DNA of 64,000 nucleotides from Pseudomonadota bacterium (GTDB taxonomy: Bacteria; Bdellovibrionota; Bdellovibrionia; Bdellovibrionales; JACTMU01). The notes below the pieces were generated by a model. The model did no database searches. It saw only the letters and a program-made list of their open reading frames with translations, and had not been told where the DNA came from. A program made the position numbers and the translations under genes. Location: NCBI GenBank assembly GCA_014584465.1, contig JACTMU010000094.1, positions 62,001 through 126,000 of the forward strand. Reading direction: 5' to 3'. Of the stretch, positions 24,288 to 37,406 are shown piece by piece; positions within the stretch are counted from its first letter, which is position 1, and every line of letters starts with the position of its first letter.

Positions 24288-26153
24288 ATGAAGAGGGTGT
24301 ACGATGTCGTAGTTGTTGGGGGAGGACATGCGGGCATTGAGGGTGCTTTGGTCTGTGCTCGCAAGGGACTGAAAACCTTGCTTGTGACATTTCGGAGAGA
24401 TCGTATCGGGCATATGAGTTGCAATCCCGCTATTGGTGGACTTGGCAAGGGCCACATTGTTCGAGAGGTGGATCTTTTAGGCGGTGAGATGGGGCGTGTC
24501 ACTGATCTGGCTTGCATTCAGTTTAAGCAACTGAATTCCAAGAAGGGGCCAGCTGTTCGTGGATCTCGGGCCCAATGCGATAAGGATATCTATTCTACAA
24601 CGATGCAGAGCGTGGTTTTGAATCAACCTGAACTTGAGGTGGTTGAGGGATCTGTGGATCGATTGTGGATTGAACACTATGAGATCAAGGGTGTTTGGAT
24701 CGGTGATGATCGGATTGAGTGTCGAGCCGTGATAGTGACGACAGGGACCTTCCTGAATGGGTTGATGTATGTTGGGGAGAAGAGATTTTTTGGCGGAAGA
24801 ATGGGTGAAGATCGCTCCATTGGACTCTCCGAGGATCTCCGGAGCCTAGGATTTAGAATGGGCCGTTTGAAGACAGGGACACCTCCTAGGTTGCGGAAGA
24901 GTTCGATTGATTGGAGTCGAGGTGAACCCCAATTTGGTGATGAGAGGTTCATCCCTTTTAGCTGGAGGAGCGCACGGGAGAGAGTTCTGCGTCAAGTTGT
25001 TTGTCATTTGGGTTACACGAATGAGAGAACGCACGAAGTGATTCGAAAAAATCTCCACCGATCGCCGCTCTTTTCAGGGGAGATCGAGGGTGTTGGGCCA
25101 AGATATTGTCCCAGCATTGAGGACAAGGTGGTTCGCTTTTCTGATAGGAGTCGGCATCAGACCTTTTTGGAACCAGAGGGGCTGAACTCAGAATTGATCT
25201 ATTTGCAGGGGATGTCGACGAGTCTGCCCGAAGATGTGCAGGATTCATTTTTGAGGACGATTCCGGGGCTGGAAAGTGTGGTCATGGAGCGCCCTGGGTA
25301 TGCGGTTGAGTATGATTTTTGCGACCCCACTCAGCTGAAGATGACTTTGGAAACGAAGATGGTATCGGGGCTTTTTCTTGCGGGACAGATCAATGGAACG
25401 AGTGGTTATGAGGAGGCTGCTGGACAAGGACTGGTGGCAGGGATCAATGCGGTTTCTTATGTTCACGAAGAAGATGAGTTCATTCTTGGACGAGATGAGG
25501 CCTACATTGGGGTGTTGATTGATGATTTGGTGATGAAAGGGACCGAGGAGCCCTATCGAATGTTGACCTCACGAGCAGAGTTTCGTCTCTGTTTGCGCGA
25601 GGACAATGTTGCTTCGCGCTTGATTGACAAGGCGCGCAAGTTTGACCTTCTTGAATACTCAGTTTTGGAGAAAGTTAGTAGTCATGTGAATAGGCAAGAT
25701 TCTCTTTTTGAACAGTTGAGGAAGGAGAAGATCTATCCGACAAGAGATATAAATGAGAGGCTTGCGCGGGTTGGGAGTCATGCTTTGACGAAACCTCTTA
25801 GTTATGAGGAGTTGTTGAGGCGAAATGAGATCTCGTTTCCGTTGTTGGGAGAGTTTGGATTTTGTCAGGCAGAGGAGTTTGAGGTTTTCGAGCCTGTTGA
25901 GATTCGAGTGAAGTATGCGGGATACATTGATCGTCAAATGGAAGAGATCCGGCAGTTCCAGAAGATGGAGAGTTTTCTGCTTCCCGAGGGGATCAAGTAC
26001 AACGCCATTCATGGGTTGTCCACTGAGGAGAAGGAAAAATTGGATCTCTTTAGACCTCGGACTTTGGGACAAGCCCAAAGAGTGAGTGGGGTTAATCCAA
26101 GCGCTGTGATGGCGATCATGATGCATGTTCGCAGAGATGTAATGATGGACTGA
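24288..26153 (+). CDS. mnmG: tRNA uridine 5-carboxymethylaminomethyl modification enzyme MnmG
   Basis: [57 protein letters not shown]. Confidence 0.98.
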   Translation: MKRVYDVVVVGGGHAGIEGALVCARKGLKTLLVTFRRDRIGHMSCNPAIGGLGKGHIVREVDLLGGEMGRVTDLACIQFKQLNSKKGPAVRGSRAQCDKDIYSTTMQSVVLNQPELEVVEGSVDRLWIEHYEIKGVWIGDDRIECRAVIVTTGTFLNGLMYVGEKRFFGGRMGEDRSIGLSEDLRSLGFRMGRLKTGTPPRLRKSSIDWSRGEPQFGDERFIPFSWRSARERVLRQVVCHLGYTNERTHEVIRKNLHRSPLFSGEIEGVGPRYCPSIEDKVVRFSDRSRHQTFLEPEGLNSELIYLQGMSTSLPEDVQDSFLRTIPGLESVVMERPGYAVEYDFCDPTQLKMTLETKMVSGLFLAGQINGTSGYEEAAGQGLVAGINAVSYVHEEDEFILGRDEAYIGVLIDDLVMKGTEEPYRMLTSRAEFRLCLREDNVASRLIDKARKFDLLEYSVLEKVSSHVNRQDSLFEQLRKEKIYPTRDINERLARVGSHALTKPLSYEELLRRNEISFPLLGEFGFCQAEEFEVFEPVEIRVKYAGYIDRQMEEIRQFQKMESFLLPEGIKYNAIHGLSTEEKEKLDLFRPRTLGQAQRVSGVNPSAVMAIMMHVRRDVMMD

Positions 26154-26154
26154 G

Positions 26155-26847
26155 GTGATGGTGAGTAGTCAAAATCGCAATCGAGGTGATGGTGGTTCGG
26201 AAGAGAAGAAGATCGAATGGCGGATTCCAGAGTGGTTTAAGGATATTGAACAGGATGACCTGATCCGACTTCAGTATTACCATGTTGAGCTTCTTCGATT
26301 TAACAAGAAGATCAACCTGATTTCTGCAAATTCGATGTTTGATGCTGATCTCGTTCACTTTGCAGATTCGATCATTGCAGGGCGATTGATACTCAAGGAT
26401 TGTAAGTGCAAGGTCATTTATGACTTTGGTAGTGGAAATGGGTTTCCAGGCTTGGTGATGGCGCTGTTGGACAAGAGCCGAGAGTTTGTCCTGGTTGAAG
26501 CAGATGGAAGAAAGGCTGAGTTTTTGAAGCATGTTGTAAGTCGTCTTGAGTTCAAACATGTTCGTGTCGAGGTGGCTCGGATTGAGAATCTTCCAGAGAA
26601 TTCTGTTGAGTGTGGGGTTTCTCGTGGTTTGGCGCAGATTTCTCGTTCTCTAATGATGACTCGAAAGATCTTCAAGGTTGGTGGGCGGTTTTATCATGTC
26701 AAGGGTGACCATTGGACTGTGGAGCTTGCGGGAATTCCTAGTCAGCTCTGTTCGGTATGGGAGCCTGCTCTGCTTGGTGAATATCGGTTGCCCATGGGTA
26801 GTAGCCACTTGGCTGTTGTAGTGACCGCAAAGATAGAGAGAAATTGA
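26155..26847 (+). CDS. rsmG: 16S rRNA (guanine527-N7)-methyltransferase RsmG
   Basis: FNKKINLIS, DFGSGNGFPGLVMAL, SRGLAQI. Confidence 0.93.
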   Translation: MMVSSQNRNRGDGGSEEKKIEWRIPEWFKDIEQDDLIRLQYYHVELLRFNKKINLISANSMFDADLVHFADSIIAGRLILKDCKCKVIYDFGSGNGFPGLVMALLDKSREFVLVEADGRKAEFLKHVVSRLEFKHVRVEVARIENLPENSVECGVSRGLAQISRSLMMTRKIFKVGGRFYHVKGDHWTVELAGIPSQLCSVWEPALLGEYRLPMGSSHLAVVVTAKIERN

Positions 26848-26857
26848 CCAATGAAGG

Positions 26858-26873
26858 TGTTCCACGTGGAACA
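26858..26873. promoter_or_regulatory. parS: parS centromere site 1
   Basis: Perfect 16-bp palindrome TGTTCCACGTGGAACA. Confidence 0.95.
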
Positions 26874-26946
26874 TTTGGTGAACTCTTCAGATCCGGGTTC
26901 AAATATCCCTTTGCAGATTGTGTCTCAGAGTTTTGCCAATGGGCTA

Positions 26947-26962
26947 TGTTCCACGTGGAACA
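26947..26962. promoter_or_regulatory. parS: parS centromere site 2
   Basis: Perfect 16-bp palindrome TGTTCCACGTGGAACA. Confidence 0.95.
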
Positions 26963-26987
26963 CTGGGAAGTCAGCTATCTGATGAAG

Positions 26988-27527
26988 CTACTGCTCAGCT
27001 TTGGGCTGTTCAGTTGATCCAGCAGGTGCGCTCTCCCCCTTCCTTTCATCAACCCCTGCGAGTCCTGACTGATTGAGCTTCGGAACACGGGAGTCCCATT
27101 GCCTGGGAGAGGCTAGAAGCCGTTTGTGAGTCTCATATTGAGATTTGAGGGTCGGATCTGGCCAGGGAGTGGCTGACTCAAAGTATTTTGGATAGATCTT
27201 ATGAACGTAGATCTTGCGACTACGAGCACGAATCATGAAATATTTCACCATCTGTTGGGAACGAAGAAGGCGCGTTCGTGACACAGAGATCTTTTCCAGC
27301 AACTTCCCTCGAAGATTGGACTGTGGTTCGAGAGCGGAGAGTTGTGCCTCTAGGTCAGTCAATAGAGCCTCCTCCTCCTTAACCGAGGATTCGAACTCTT
27401 TGATCTGCCCCTTCAGCCCTAGATAGACAGGATCAACAAGCTCAGGGGCCTCCAGGGGCTTTTGACAAGCGACCATCAGGACCAAAATCAATGACAAAAG
27501 GAATCTACTCAACATCCAATCTCCCAA
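26988..27527 (-). CDS. Putative lipoprotein with coiled-coil segment
   Basis: LSRFLLSLILVLMVACQKP lipobox; heptad-like KGQIKEFESSVKEEEALLTDLEAQLSAL. Confidence 0.8.
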   Translation of the reverse strand: MGDWMLSRFLLSLILVLMVACQKPLEAPELVDPVYLGLKGQIKEFESSVKEEEALLTDLEAQLSALEPQSNLRGKLLEKISVSRTRLLRSQQMVKYFMIRARSRKIYVHKIYPKYFESATPWPDPTLKSQYETHKRLLASPRQWDSRVPKLNQSGLAGVDERKGESAPAGSTEQPKAEQ

Positions 27528-27587
27528 GAAACAGTTCCATTGTCCTTATCGGAGCTTGCTTGAAAAAAATTAACTTGCTACCTTCAA

Positions 27588-27603
27588 TGTTCCACGTGGA
27601 ACA
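27588..27603. promoter_or_regulatory. parS: parS centromere site 3, upstream of parA
   Basis: Perfect 16-bp palindrome TGTTCCACGTGGAACA. Confidence 0.95.
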
Positions 27604-27621
27604 CTTGGTAGGAGTATTGGA

Positions 27622-28443
27622 GTGATACGAATCATCTGCATAGCAAATCAAAAAGGGGGGGTTGGGAAGACCACAACCACAATCAACTTGGCGGCAGCGA
27701 TGGCCCGAAGGGGACGGCGGGTTCTTGTGATTGATCTGGATCCTCAAGGGAATGCATCATCAGGACTCGGCCTCAAGCGTCATTTGTTTCAGGATGCCAA
27801 CATCTATCACGCACTTATAGGAGTGATGAGGCTGGACCAAGTCCTCTACTCTACAGACGTCGAGAATCTTTGGTTGGCGCCATCGAACAATGACTTGGTA
27901 GGTGCCGAAATTGAATTGGTGAATCAGGAGAAGCGGGAGTTTCTTTTGAAGAATCAGATTCAAAGCGTTAAGGACAACTTTGATTTTGTCTTTATTGATT
28001 GCCCTCCATCGCTTGGACTCCTTACCGTCAATGCACTCAGTGCGGCCCATACCTTTTTAGTACCACTTCAGTGTGAATATTATGCACTGGAGGGGTTGAG
28101 CCAACTTCTCAATACGGCAGGATTGATCAAGAAAAATCTAAATCCACAACTGCGAATCGAAGGAATCGTGCTCACCATGTTTGATACTCGAAACAATCTG
28201 AGCCATCAGGTTGTCTCTGAGATCAGGAGCCATTTTAAGGATAAAGTTTTTGAGTCCATCATTCCTCGAAATGTTCGTTTGAGCGAAGCGCCGAGCCACG
28301 GAAAGACCATATGCCAATATGACAGCAGATCTGTTGGTGCACAACGATACAGTGAGTTGGCAGAAGAGTTAGATCGAAAAGTGAATATTCAGATGAATAA
28401 CCAAAATATGGATCGAGAGGAAAACCATGTCCACCCACAATGA
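27622..28443 (+). CDS. parA: Chromosome partitioning ATPase ParA/Soj
   Basis: IRIICIANQKGGVGKTTTTINLAAAMA, DLDPQGNASSGLG, GTG start. Confidence 0.97.
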   Translation: MIRIICIANQKGGVGKTTTTINLAAAMARRGRRVLVIDLDPQGNASSGLGLKRHLFQDANIYHALIGVMRLDQVLYSTDVENLWLAPSNNDLVGAEIELVNQEKREFLLKNQIQSVKDNFDFVFIDCPPSLGLLTVNALSAAHTFLVPLQCEYYALEGLSQLLNTAGLIKKNLNPQLRIEGIVLTMFDTRNNLSHQVVSEIRSHFKDKVFESIIPRNVRLSEAPSHGKTICQYDSRSVGAQRYSELAEELDRKVNIQMNNQNMDREENHVHPQ

Positions 28444-29431
28444 ACCCACACAGCCAGCAAAACAGCAATCAAATCAAAAGAAATCGGCCCTTGGGAGGGG
28501 GTTGGGTAGCCTTATTTCCTCTGACCCAAACGAATATTCAGGTAGTAATTTTGGATATTCAGAAGAACAGCCAGGACTACCCAAATCTCAAAGAGAAACC
28601 ATGCTCTCTGACAAGGAGAGAGTTTGGCAGATAGCCATCGAGAAGATTCATCCTGCAAAGAACCAACCTCGAAAATATTTTGATAAGATCAAAATTAAGG
28701 AGCTCGCAGACTCAATCAAGGAGCAAGGGGTATTACAACCCCTGATTGTTCGCAAAGTAAATGAAGGTCATTTCGAGCTGATTGCCGGAGAGAGGCGTTG
28801 GAGAGCGGCCCAACAGGCAGGCCTCCACCAAGTGCCGGTCATCCTGAAGGAGACAGACGATAAGACCCTTCTTGAGTGGGCACTGATCGAAAACATTCAA
28901 CGAGAAGATCTTAATCCCATTGAAGAGGCCCAAGCTTACGAGATCTTGATCTCAACCTATCAACTGAGCCAACAGGATGTGGCCAAGCGCGTCGGCAAGG
29001 AGAGAGCCACGGTTGCCAACGCTCTGAGGCTTCTGCGCCTACCCAAGGAGATTCAAGAGATGTTGGTCCATGGAGACATCAGCTCGGGACATGCCAAAGC
29101 GCTCCTTATGCTCTCAGAGACCTCTGATCAAATAGAGATAGGAAAGAAAATCGTAGAGCAGGGGCTCAGCGTGAGGGCGGCAGAGAGTTTTGCTCAGAGG
29201 TGGATCAAGCAGCACGACCAGGCCAATAACCAGGAGGGCTCTGCAGGTGATCTTGGGGTCGATGTATCCAAGAGACTTGTTGCGGGCCTTCAGGATGAGC
29301 TACAGAAGATGCTCGGCACAAAAGTTCTTATTGAGTATCAAAAATCCAAAGGTAAGATAATTGTACACTACTACTCTGACGATGAATTGACGCAGATTAT
29401 TGATAAATTCCGTCGTGCATGGAGAGGTTAA
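28427..29431 (+). CDS. parB: Chromosome partitioning protein ParB/Spo0J
   Basis: KSALGRGLGSLIS, KNQPRKYFD, LIAGERRWRAAQQAGL. Confidence 0.97.
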   Translation: MSTHNEPTQPAKQQSNQKKSALGRGLGSLISSDPNEYSGSNFGYSEEQPGLPKSQRETMLSDKERVWQIAIEKIHPAKNQPRKYFDKIKIKELADSIKEQGVLQPLIVRKVNEGHFELIAGERRWRAAQQAGLHQVPVILKETDDKTLLEWALIENIQREDLNPIEEAQAYEILISTYQLSQQDVAKRVGKERATVANALRLLRLPKEIQEMLVHGDISSGHAKALLMLSETSDQIEIGKKIVEQGLSVRAAESFAQRWIKQHDQANNQEGSAGDLGVDVSKRLVAGLQDELQKMLGTKVLIEYQKSKGKIIVHYYSDDELTQIIDKFRRAWRG

Positions 29432-29436
29432 GTCTC

Positions 29437-29787
29437 ATGAACTCAACCGAAAGCATCATCACATCCAATCAGGTTACGACCATCCTGGATCAAGGGGCAT
29501 TTTTTGAAGGCCGTCTCACCTTTGAAGGGACTGTGCATCTAGGGGGACATTTTAAGGGCGAAATCTTCACCCATGATACGCTCGTTGTGGGTCAGGGAGC
29601 TCAGGTCGAGGCCCAAATTGAGGCCGACCATGTCATCATCAGCGGAACCGTTCACGGAAATATCTTTGCACGACGAAGGGTGATCATGCATCCGACCGCT
29701 GTATTTCGTGGTACCGTAACGACTCCAAGCCTACGGATTGATGAAGGTGTCGTCTTTGAGGGTGCCTCCTACATGCCCAAGATTTGA
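29437..29787 (+). CDS. Bactofilin
   Basis: ILDQGAFFEGRLTFEGTVHLGGHFKGEI repetitive beta-helix sequence. Confidence 0.9.
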   Translation: MNSTESIITSNQVTTILDQGAFFEGRLTFEGTVHLGGHFKGEIFTHDTLVVGQGAQVEAQIEADHVIISGTVHGNIFARRRVIMHPTAVFRGTVTTPSLRIDEGVVFEGASYMPKI

Positions 29788-29831
29788 ATTTGGCAGTGGA
29801 TTTTTAGCGAACTGCGCTCAAGCCTTTCATC

Positions 29832-29861
29832 TTGACCTCCCCTTGCCTTGGGTGCTATCTG
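29832..29861 (+). promoter_or_regulatory. Candidate atp operon promoter
   Basis: TTGACC, 18-nt spacer, TATCTG upstream of the b' gene. Confidence 0.35.
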
Positions 29862-29894
29862 AATCAGCGAAAAACATCAAAGGCTAATTAAAAC

Positions 29895-30338
29895 ATGAAG
29901 ATTATTCAGGATCTTGGGATCAATTCGACCGTTTTTGTCCAATTCGTTGTCTTTCTCCTTGCCTATTTGGCCCTTACAAGGCTTGTTTTCCAGCCCTATC
30001 TCAAAGCTCATCATGAGCGACAGAGGCGAACTGAGGGGGAAGAGGCCCTCGCGGAACGACTTCTTCTAGAGAGCCAGGACATTCATAAAGAGTACGAAGG
30101 CAAGGCTCAGGTTGCACGACAAGAGTTTAAGAAGGCTTTTGACGACGCCAAAGGGGAGGCACTTAAAGAGTACGATCGAATCATCGCAACAGCACGAGAT
30201 GAGAGTCACCAAAAAGTTCAAGCAGCAAAAAAGGAGATTGATCTTGAGGTTGAGAAGTCTCGATCTCTCTTGTCCAAAGAGGTGCCCTCGTTGAGCGGTG
30301 CGATCGTTTCAAAACTGATTGGTAAGGATCTTCATTGA
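29895..30338 (+). CDS. ATP synthase F0 subunit b'
   Basis: N-terminal TM plus long charged helix, first of tandem b-type genes. Confidence 0.88.
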   Translation: MKIIQDLGINSTVFVQFVVFLLAYLALTRLVFQPYLKAHHERQRRTEGEEALAERLLLESQDIHKEYEGKAQVARQEFKKAFDDAKGEALKEYDRIIATARDESHQKVQAAKKEIDLEVEKSRSLLSKEVPSLSGAIVSKLIGKDLH

Positions 30339-30963
30339 TGGAGAATTCAAAGACAAACTCGCCCATGATTCTAACTCATTGTAAGAGAGGGATGAAGTTT
30401 CTTTCCCCTTTGTCTATCCTATTGCTTTGTCCATTGTTGGGATGGGCCGAATCTGGAGGTCATGGGGAATCTCATGGCGATGGGGGGATACCGAAAGTTG
30501 TATTTTGGCAACTTCTTAATTTTGCCATTTTTGTGGGGCTGCTCTTTTTTTTATTGAGAAAAAACGTGATCAGCCATTTTCAAAAGCGACGTGAGGATTT
30601 TCTTAGTGCTGTCACAAAGGCTCAGAAGATTCGACATGAGGCTGAGGAACGCCATAGCGAGATTCAAACACGGCTTAATCGTCTTAAGCAAGAAGAGGGG
30701 CAAAACCGTCAGCGAGCTCACGAAGAGGCTGAGAGTTACAAACGTCATCTTCTGCAGGAGGCAACGAACATCGCCAAAGGTGTAGAAGAAGAGAGTAGCA
30801 GGATGGTCCAAGTCGAGAAAGCCAAAGCGCTGGCGAAGGTTCGTGAAGAGCTCATTCAGGAGTCGATGAAACAGGCGCGCGAAAAACTATCCAAGAGCCT
30901 GGAAAATCAAGATCAAGATCGTTTACAGTCTGAGTTTATTGAGAAGATTCAGGTGGTGCGGCC

Positions 30964-30967
<4 letters not shown>
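30335..30967 (+). CDS. atpF: ATP synthase F0 subunit b
   Basis: PKVVFWQLLNFAIFVGLLFFLLRKNVISHFQKRREDF followed by long helix; signal-like N-terminal extension. Confidence 0.9.
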
Positions 30968-33041
<2,074 letters not shown>

Positions 33042-33060
33042 GTTTGACTGAGAGTCATCA

Positions 33061-35374
<2,314 letters not shown>

Positions 35375-35390
35375 TTTTAGGAAGAGAAGT

Positions 35391-35801
35391 ATGTTTTTGC
35401 TGACACTGGTGACTCCACAAAAGAAGCTTGTAACCGATCTCGATATCGAAGAGGTCTTTGTGCCGGCTTATGCAGGTGAGTTGAACATTCTCCCAGGGCA
35501 CGCGCCACTGATGACAACCCTTCAGCCCGGCGCACTTCGCTATCGAGCTAAGGATTCTGATCGACTTCGTTATGTGGCGATCAGTTGGGGGTACTGTGAG
35601 GTTCACCCTCAAGGGATCAATATTCTTGCAGAGACTGCGGAGTTCCCAGAGGAGATTGACAAAGAGCGTGTGGCTCGCGCTCGAAAGAGAGCAGAGGAAC
35701 TTCTTGTCGATGGAAATCTCAACTTAGACGAAATTGAGAAGTTTCAGAGAAAATATGCTCGCACACTGGTGCGCGCAGAGGTTTCAGAACAATCCGAGTG
35801 A
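35391..35801 (+). CDS. atpC: ATP synthase F1 subunit epsilon
   Basis: VTPQKKLVTDLDIEEVFVPAYAGELNILPGHAPLMT. Confidence 0.95.
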   Translation: MFLLTLVTPQKKLVTDLDIEEVFVPAYAGELNILPGHAPLMTTLQPGALRYRAKDSDRLRYVAISWGYCEVHPQGINILAETAEFPEEIDKERVARARKRAEELLVDGNLNLDEIEKFQRKYARTLVRAEVSEQSE

Positions 35802-36415
35802 AGAATCTCCATTGGGATCTTGATCTTTTACCCAATCGAGAAAAGATTTGCTATAAGAGCCGATTTGGAGAACTTGGACTTCGCTTTCAAAAAGATTCAA
35901 CCGGTCAGTTTTGCCAACTTCAAGGGGATGTAGAGTTTTCAATAAAGGGTTTTGGGCTCGTTGACTTCTCCTTTGAACAAACTTGGGATTGCCTTGCGCA
36001 ATCCTTTCACTATAAAGAGACCGATCGTCGAAGAGACCGATCTCATCAGTGGAGAATCTCTCCAGAAAAGAACTCCAGCCAGGTCACCATTGAAACGGAT
36101 TCTCGAGTGTTTTCCACTCATGAAGCTTACACGGAGATATTTTCACCACTTCAACTCTTTTTTTGGATGGCGAGTGGGCAAATGCCGAGTGAATCCGATT
36201 CTATTTTTTCCAATGTGCTATCTAAGAAGAAAATTGAACTCGTAGAGATCCGTAAAGTTTTTCAAAATGATGGAACCTACTTTTTACGATTGAGATTCCC
36301 CGACGGTTCACAAATGATCTTAAAACAGATAAAATTTTGGATTGATCCAGAGACGAACCGAATGGTTCGTCTTCAACTCGGCTCGGTGCCAGGTTCCTTT
36401 TGCGTGTCACAGTAG
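35798..36415 (+). CDS. Hypothetical protein coupled to atpC
   Basis: GTG start overlaps atpC stop (GTGA); full-length ORF, no family recognised. Confidence 0.75.
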   Translation: MKNLHWDLDLLPNREKICYKSRFGELGLRFQKDSTGQFCQLQGDVEFSIKGFGLVDFSFEQTWDCLAQSFHYKETDRRRDRSHQWRISPEKNSSQVTIETDSRVFSTHEAYTEIFSPLQLFFWMASGQMPSESDSIFSNVLSKKKIELVEIRKVFQNDGTYFLRLRFPDGSQMILKQIKFWIDPETNRMVRLQLGSVPGSFCVSQ

Positions 36416-36471
36416 GTCAAAAAATGAGTTATCTAGGGGCTGTCCGGTAATTCGCTTTTTGATCGATTTTG

Positions 36472-36528
36472 ATAAGTTTTTCTTATACCGAGGCGGGCCG
36501 ACGAAGGGCTAGCCAGAGGCGCTAACTC
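36472..36528 (+). repeat. Dispersed repeat, partial copy (left half)
   Basis: 56/57 match to reverse complement of 8084-8140. Confidence 0.9.
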
Positions 36529-36589
36529 CCTATCTAGCCGCCAAGTGGTTTGAATAGCTAGATGCGTCCAGCATTTGGAACCTGGCACC

Positions 36590-37405
36590 TTAATATTCGA
36601 GTTTAAGACCTGCTCCAAATTGAAGATCAGAACCTAAATCGGCCACTTCGGTTGTTGCGCCATCACTCATAAAGCTTCGAAGTTCCAAATAGAGGTAGGC
36701 ATTCTCCAAACCAAACTCGATGTAGGACTCTTCAGATGCATGTGAGTTCATCCAATTCAGTTGAACCAACAGACCAAGACCAAAATAGCCGTTTATGCTC
36801 GTTGTGGCGTCAACCATGTTCGTCTCCACTCCCGTCGAAGCCGCAAAAACCTCTTTATAGGCCATTTGATAGGCCCCGAGAAAAAAATAGGGGGCCACAT
36901 AGGGCTGAGCCATAAGCGTATCTAGAGCATAGGTAAATTGAAGGCGATAGGGAATGATTTCAATGTCGGTATGATCAGTGGATGTTTCATAACGGTTTCG
37001 ATAAAGGCCCGTTCCCAATTCAATTGCGGGAGATCCCATGGGCGTGTTCCATGAAAAACCGAAGCTGATATCGACAAGTGAGGTCTCAGGAGTACCATAA
37101 GAGTCCTCGATCGAATTCAAGACATAGGAGGAACGATAAGAGTCGGGATAATACTGACTTAAACCGACGGAGAAAAGAACACCCCAGGAGTCCCGTCTTC
37201 GATCGTATTCGGTAAGCTCGCCAGAAGTTTCAAAGAGCATCTCTCTTCCAGGGGTTTCAACTTCCACAAGCTCATCAGGAAATGGCATGGGTTGCCCAGA
37301 TGCTACCGGGCTCTGAAACGCAACAGTGAGCATGAAGAAAGTCGACTTGAGTCCAAATTTCACTGAGTAAGACCCCCTCTCTATAGAGTGTGCTAAAATC
37401 TTTAT
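36590..37405 (-). CDS. Putative outer-membrane beta-barrel protein
   Basis: Signal-like N-terminus, alternating aromatic beta-strand pattern, terminal FGAGLKLEY. Confidence 0.7.
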   Translation of the reverse strand: MKILAHSIERGSYSVKFGLKSTFFMLTVAFQSPVASGQPMPFPDELVEVETPGREMLFETSGELTEYDRRRDSWGVLFSVGLSQYYPDSYRSSYVLNSIEDSYGTPETSLVDISFGFSWNTPMGSPAIELGTGLYRNRYETSTDHTDIEIIPYRLQFTYALDTLMAQPYVAPYFFLGAYQMAYKEVFAASTGVETNMVDATTSINGYFGLGLLVQLNWMNSHASEESYIEFGLENAYLYLELRSFMSDGATTEVADLGSDLQFGAGLKLEY

Positions 37406-37406
37406 C

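Noticed and set aside
26851-26982. Short ORF MKVFHVEHLVNSSDPG...STWNTGKSAI between rsmG and the lipoprotein gene
   Set aside because: The FHVEH peptide is simply parS (TTCCACGTGGAACAT) read as codons; two parS sites lie in it and there is no independent coding evidence
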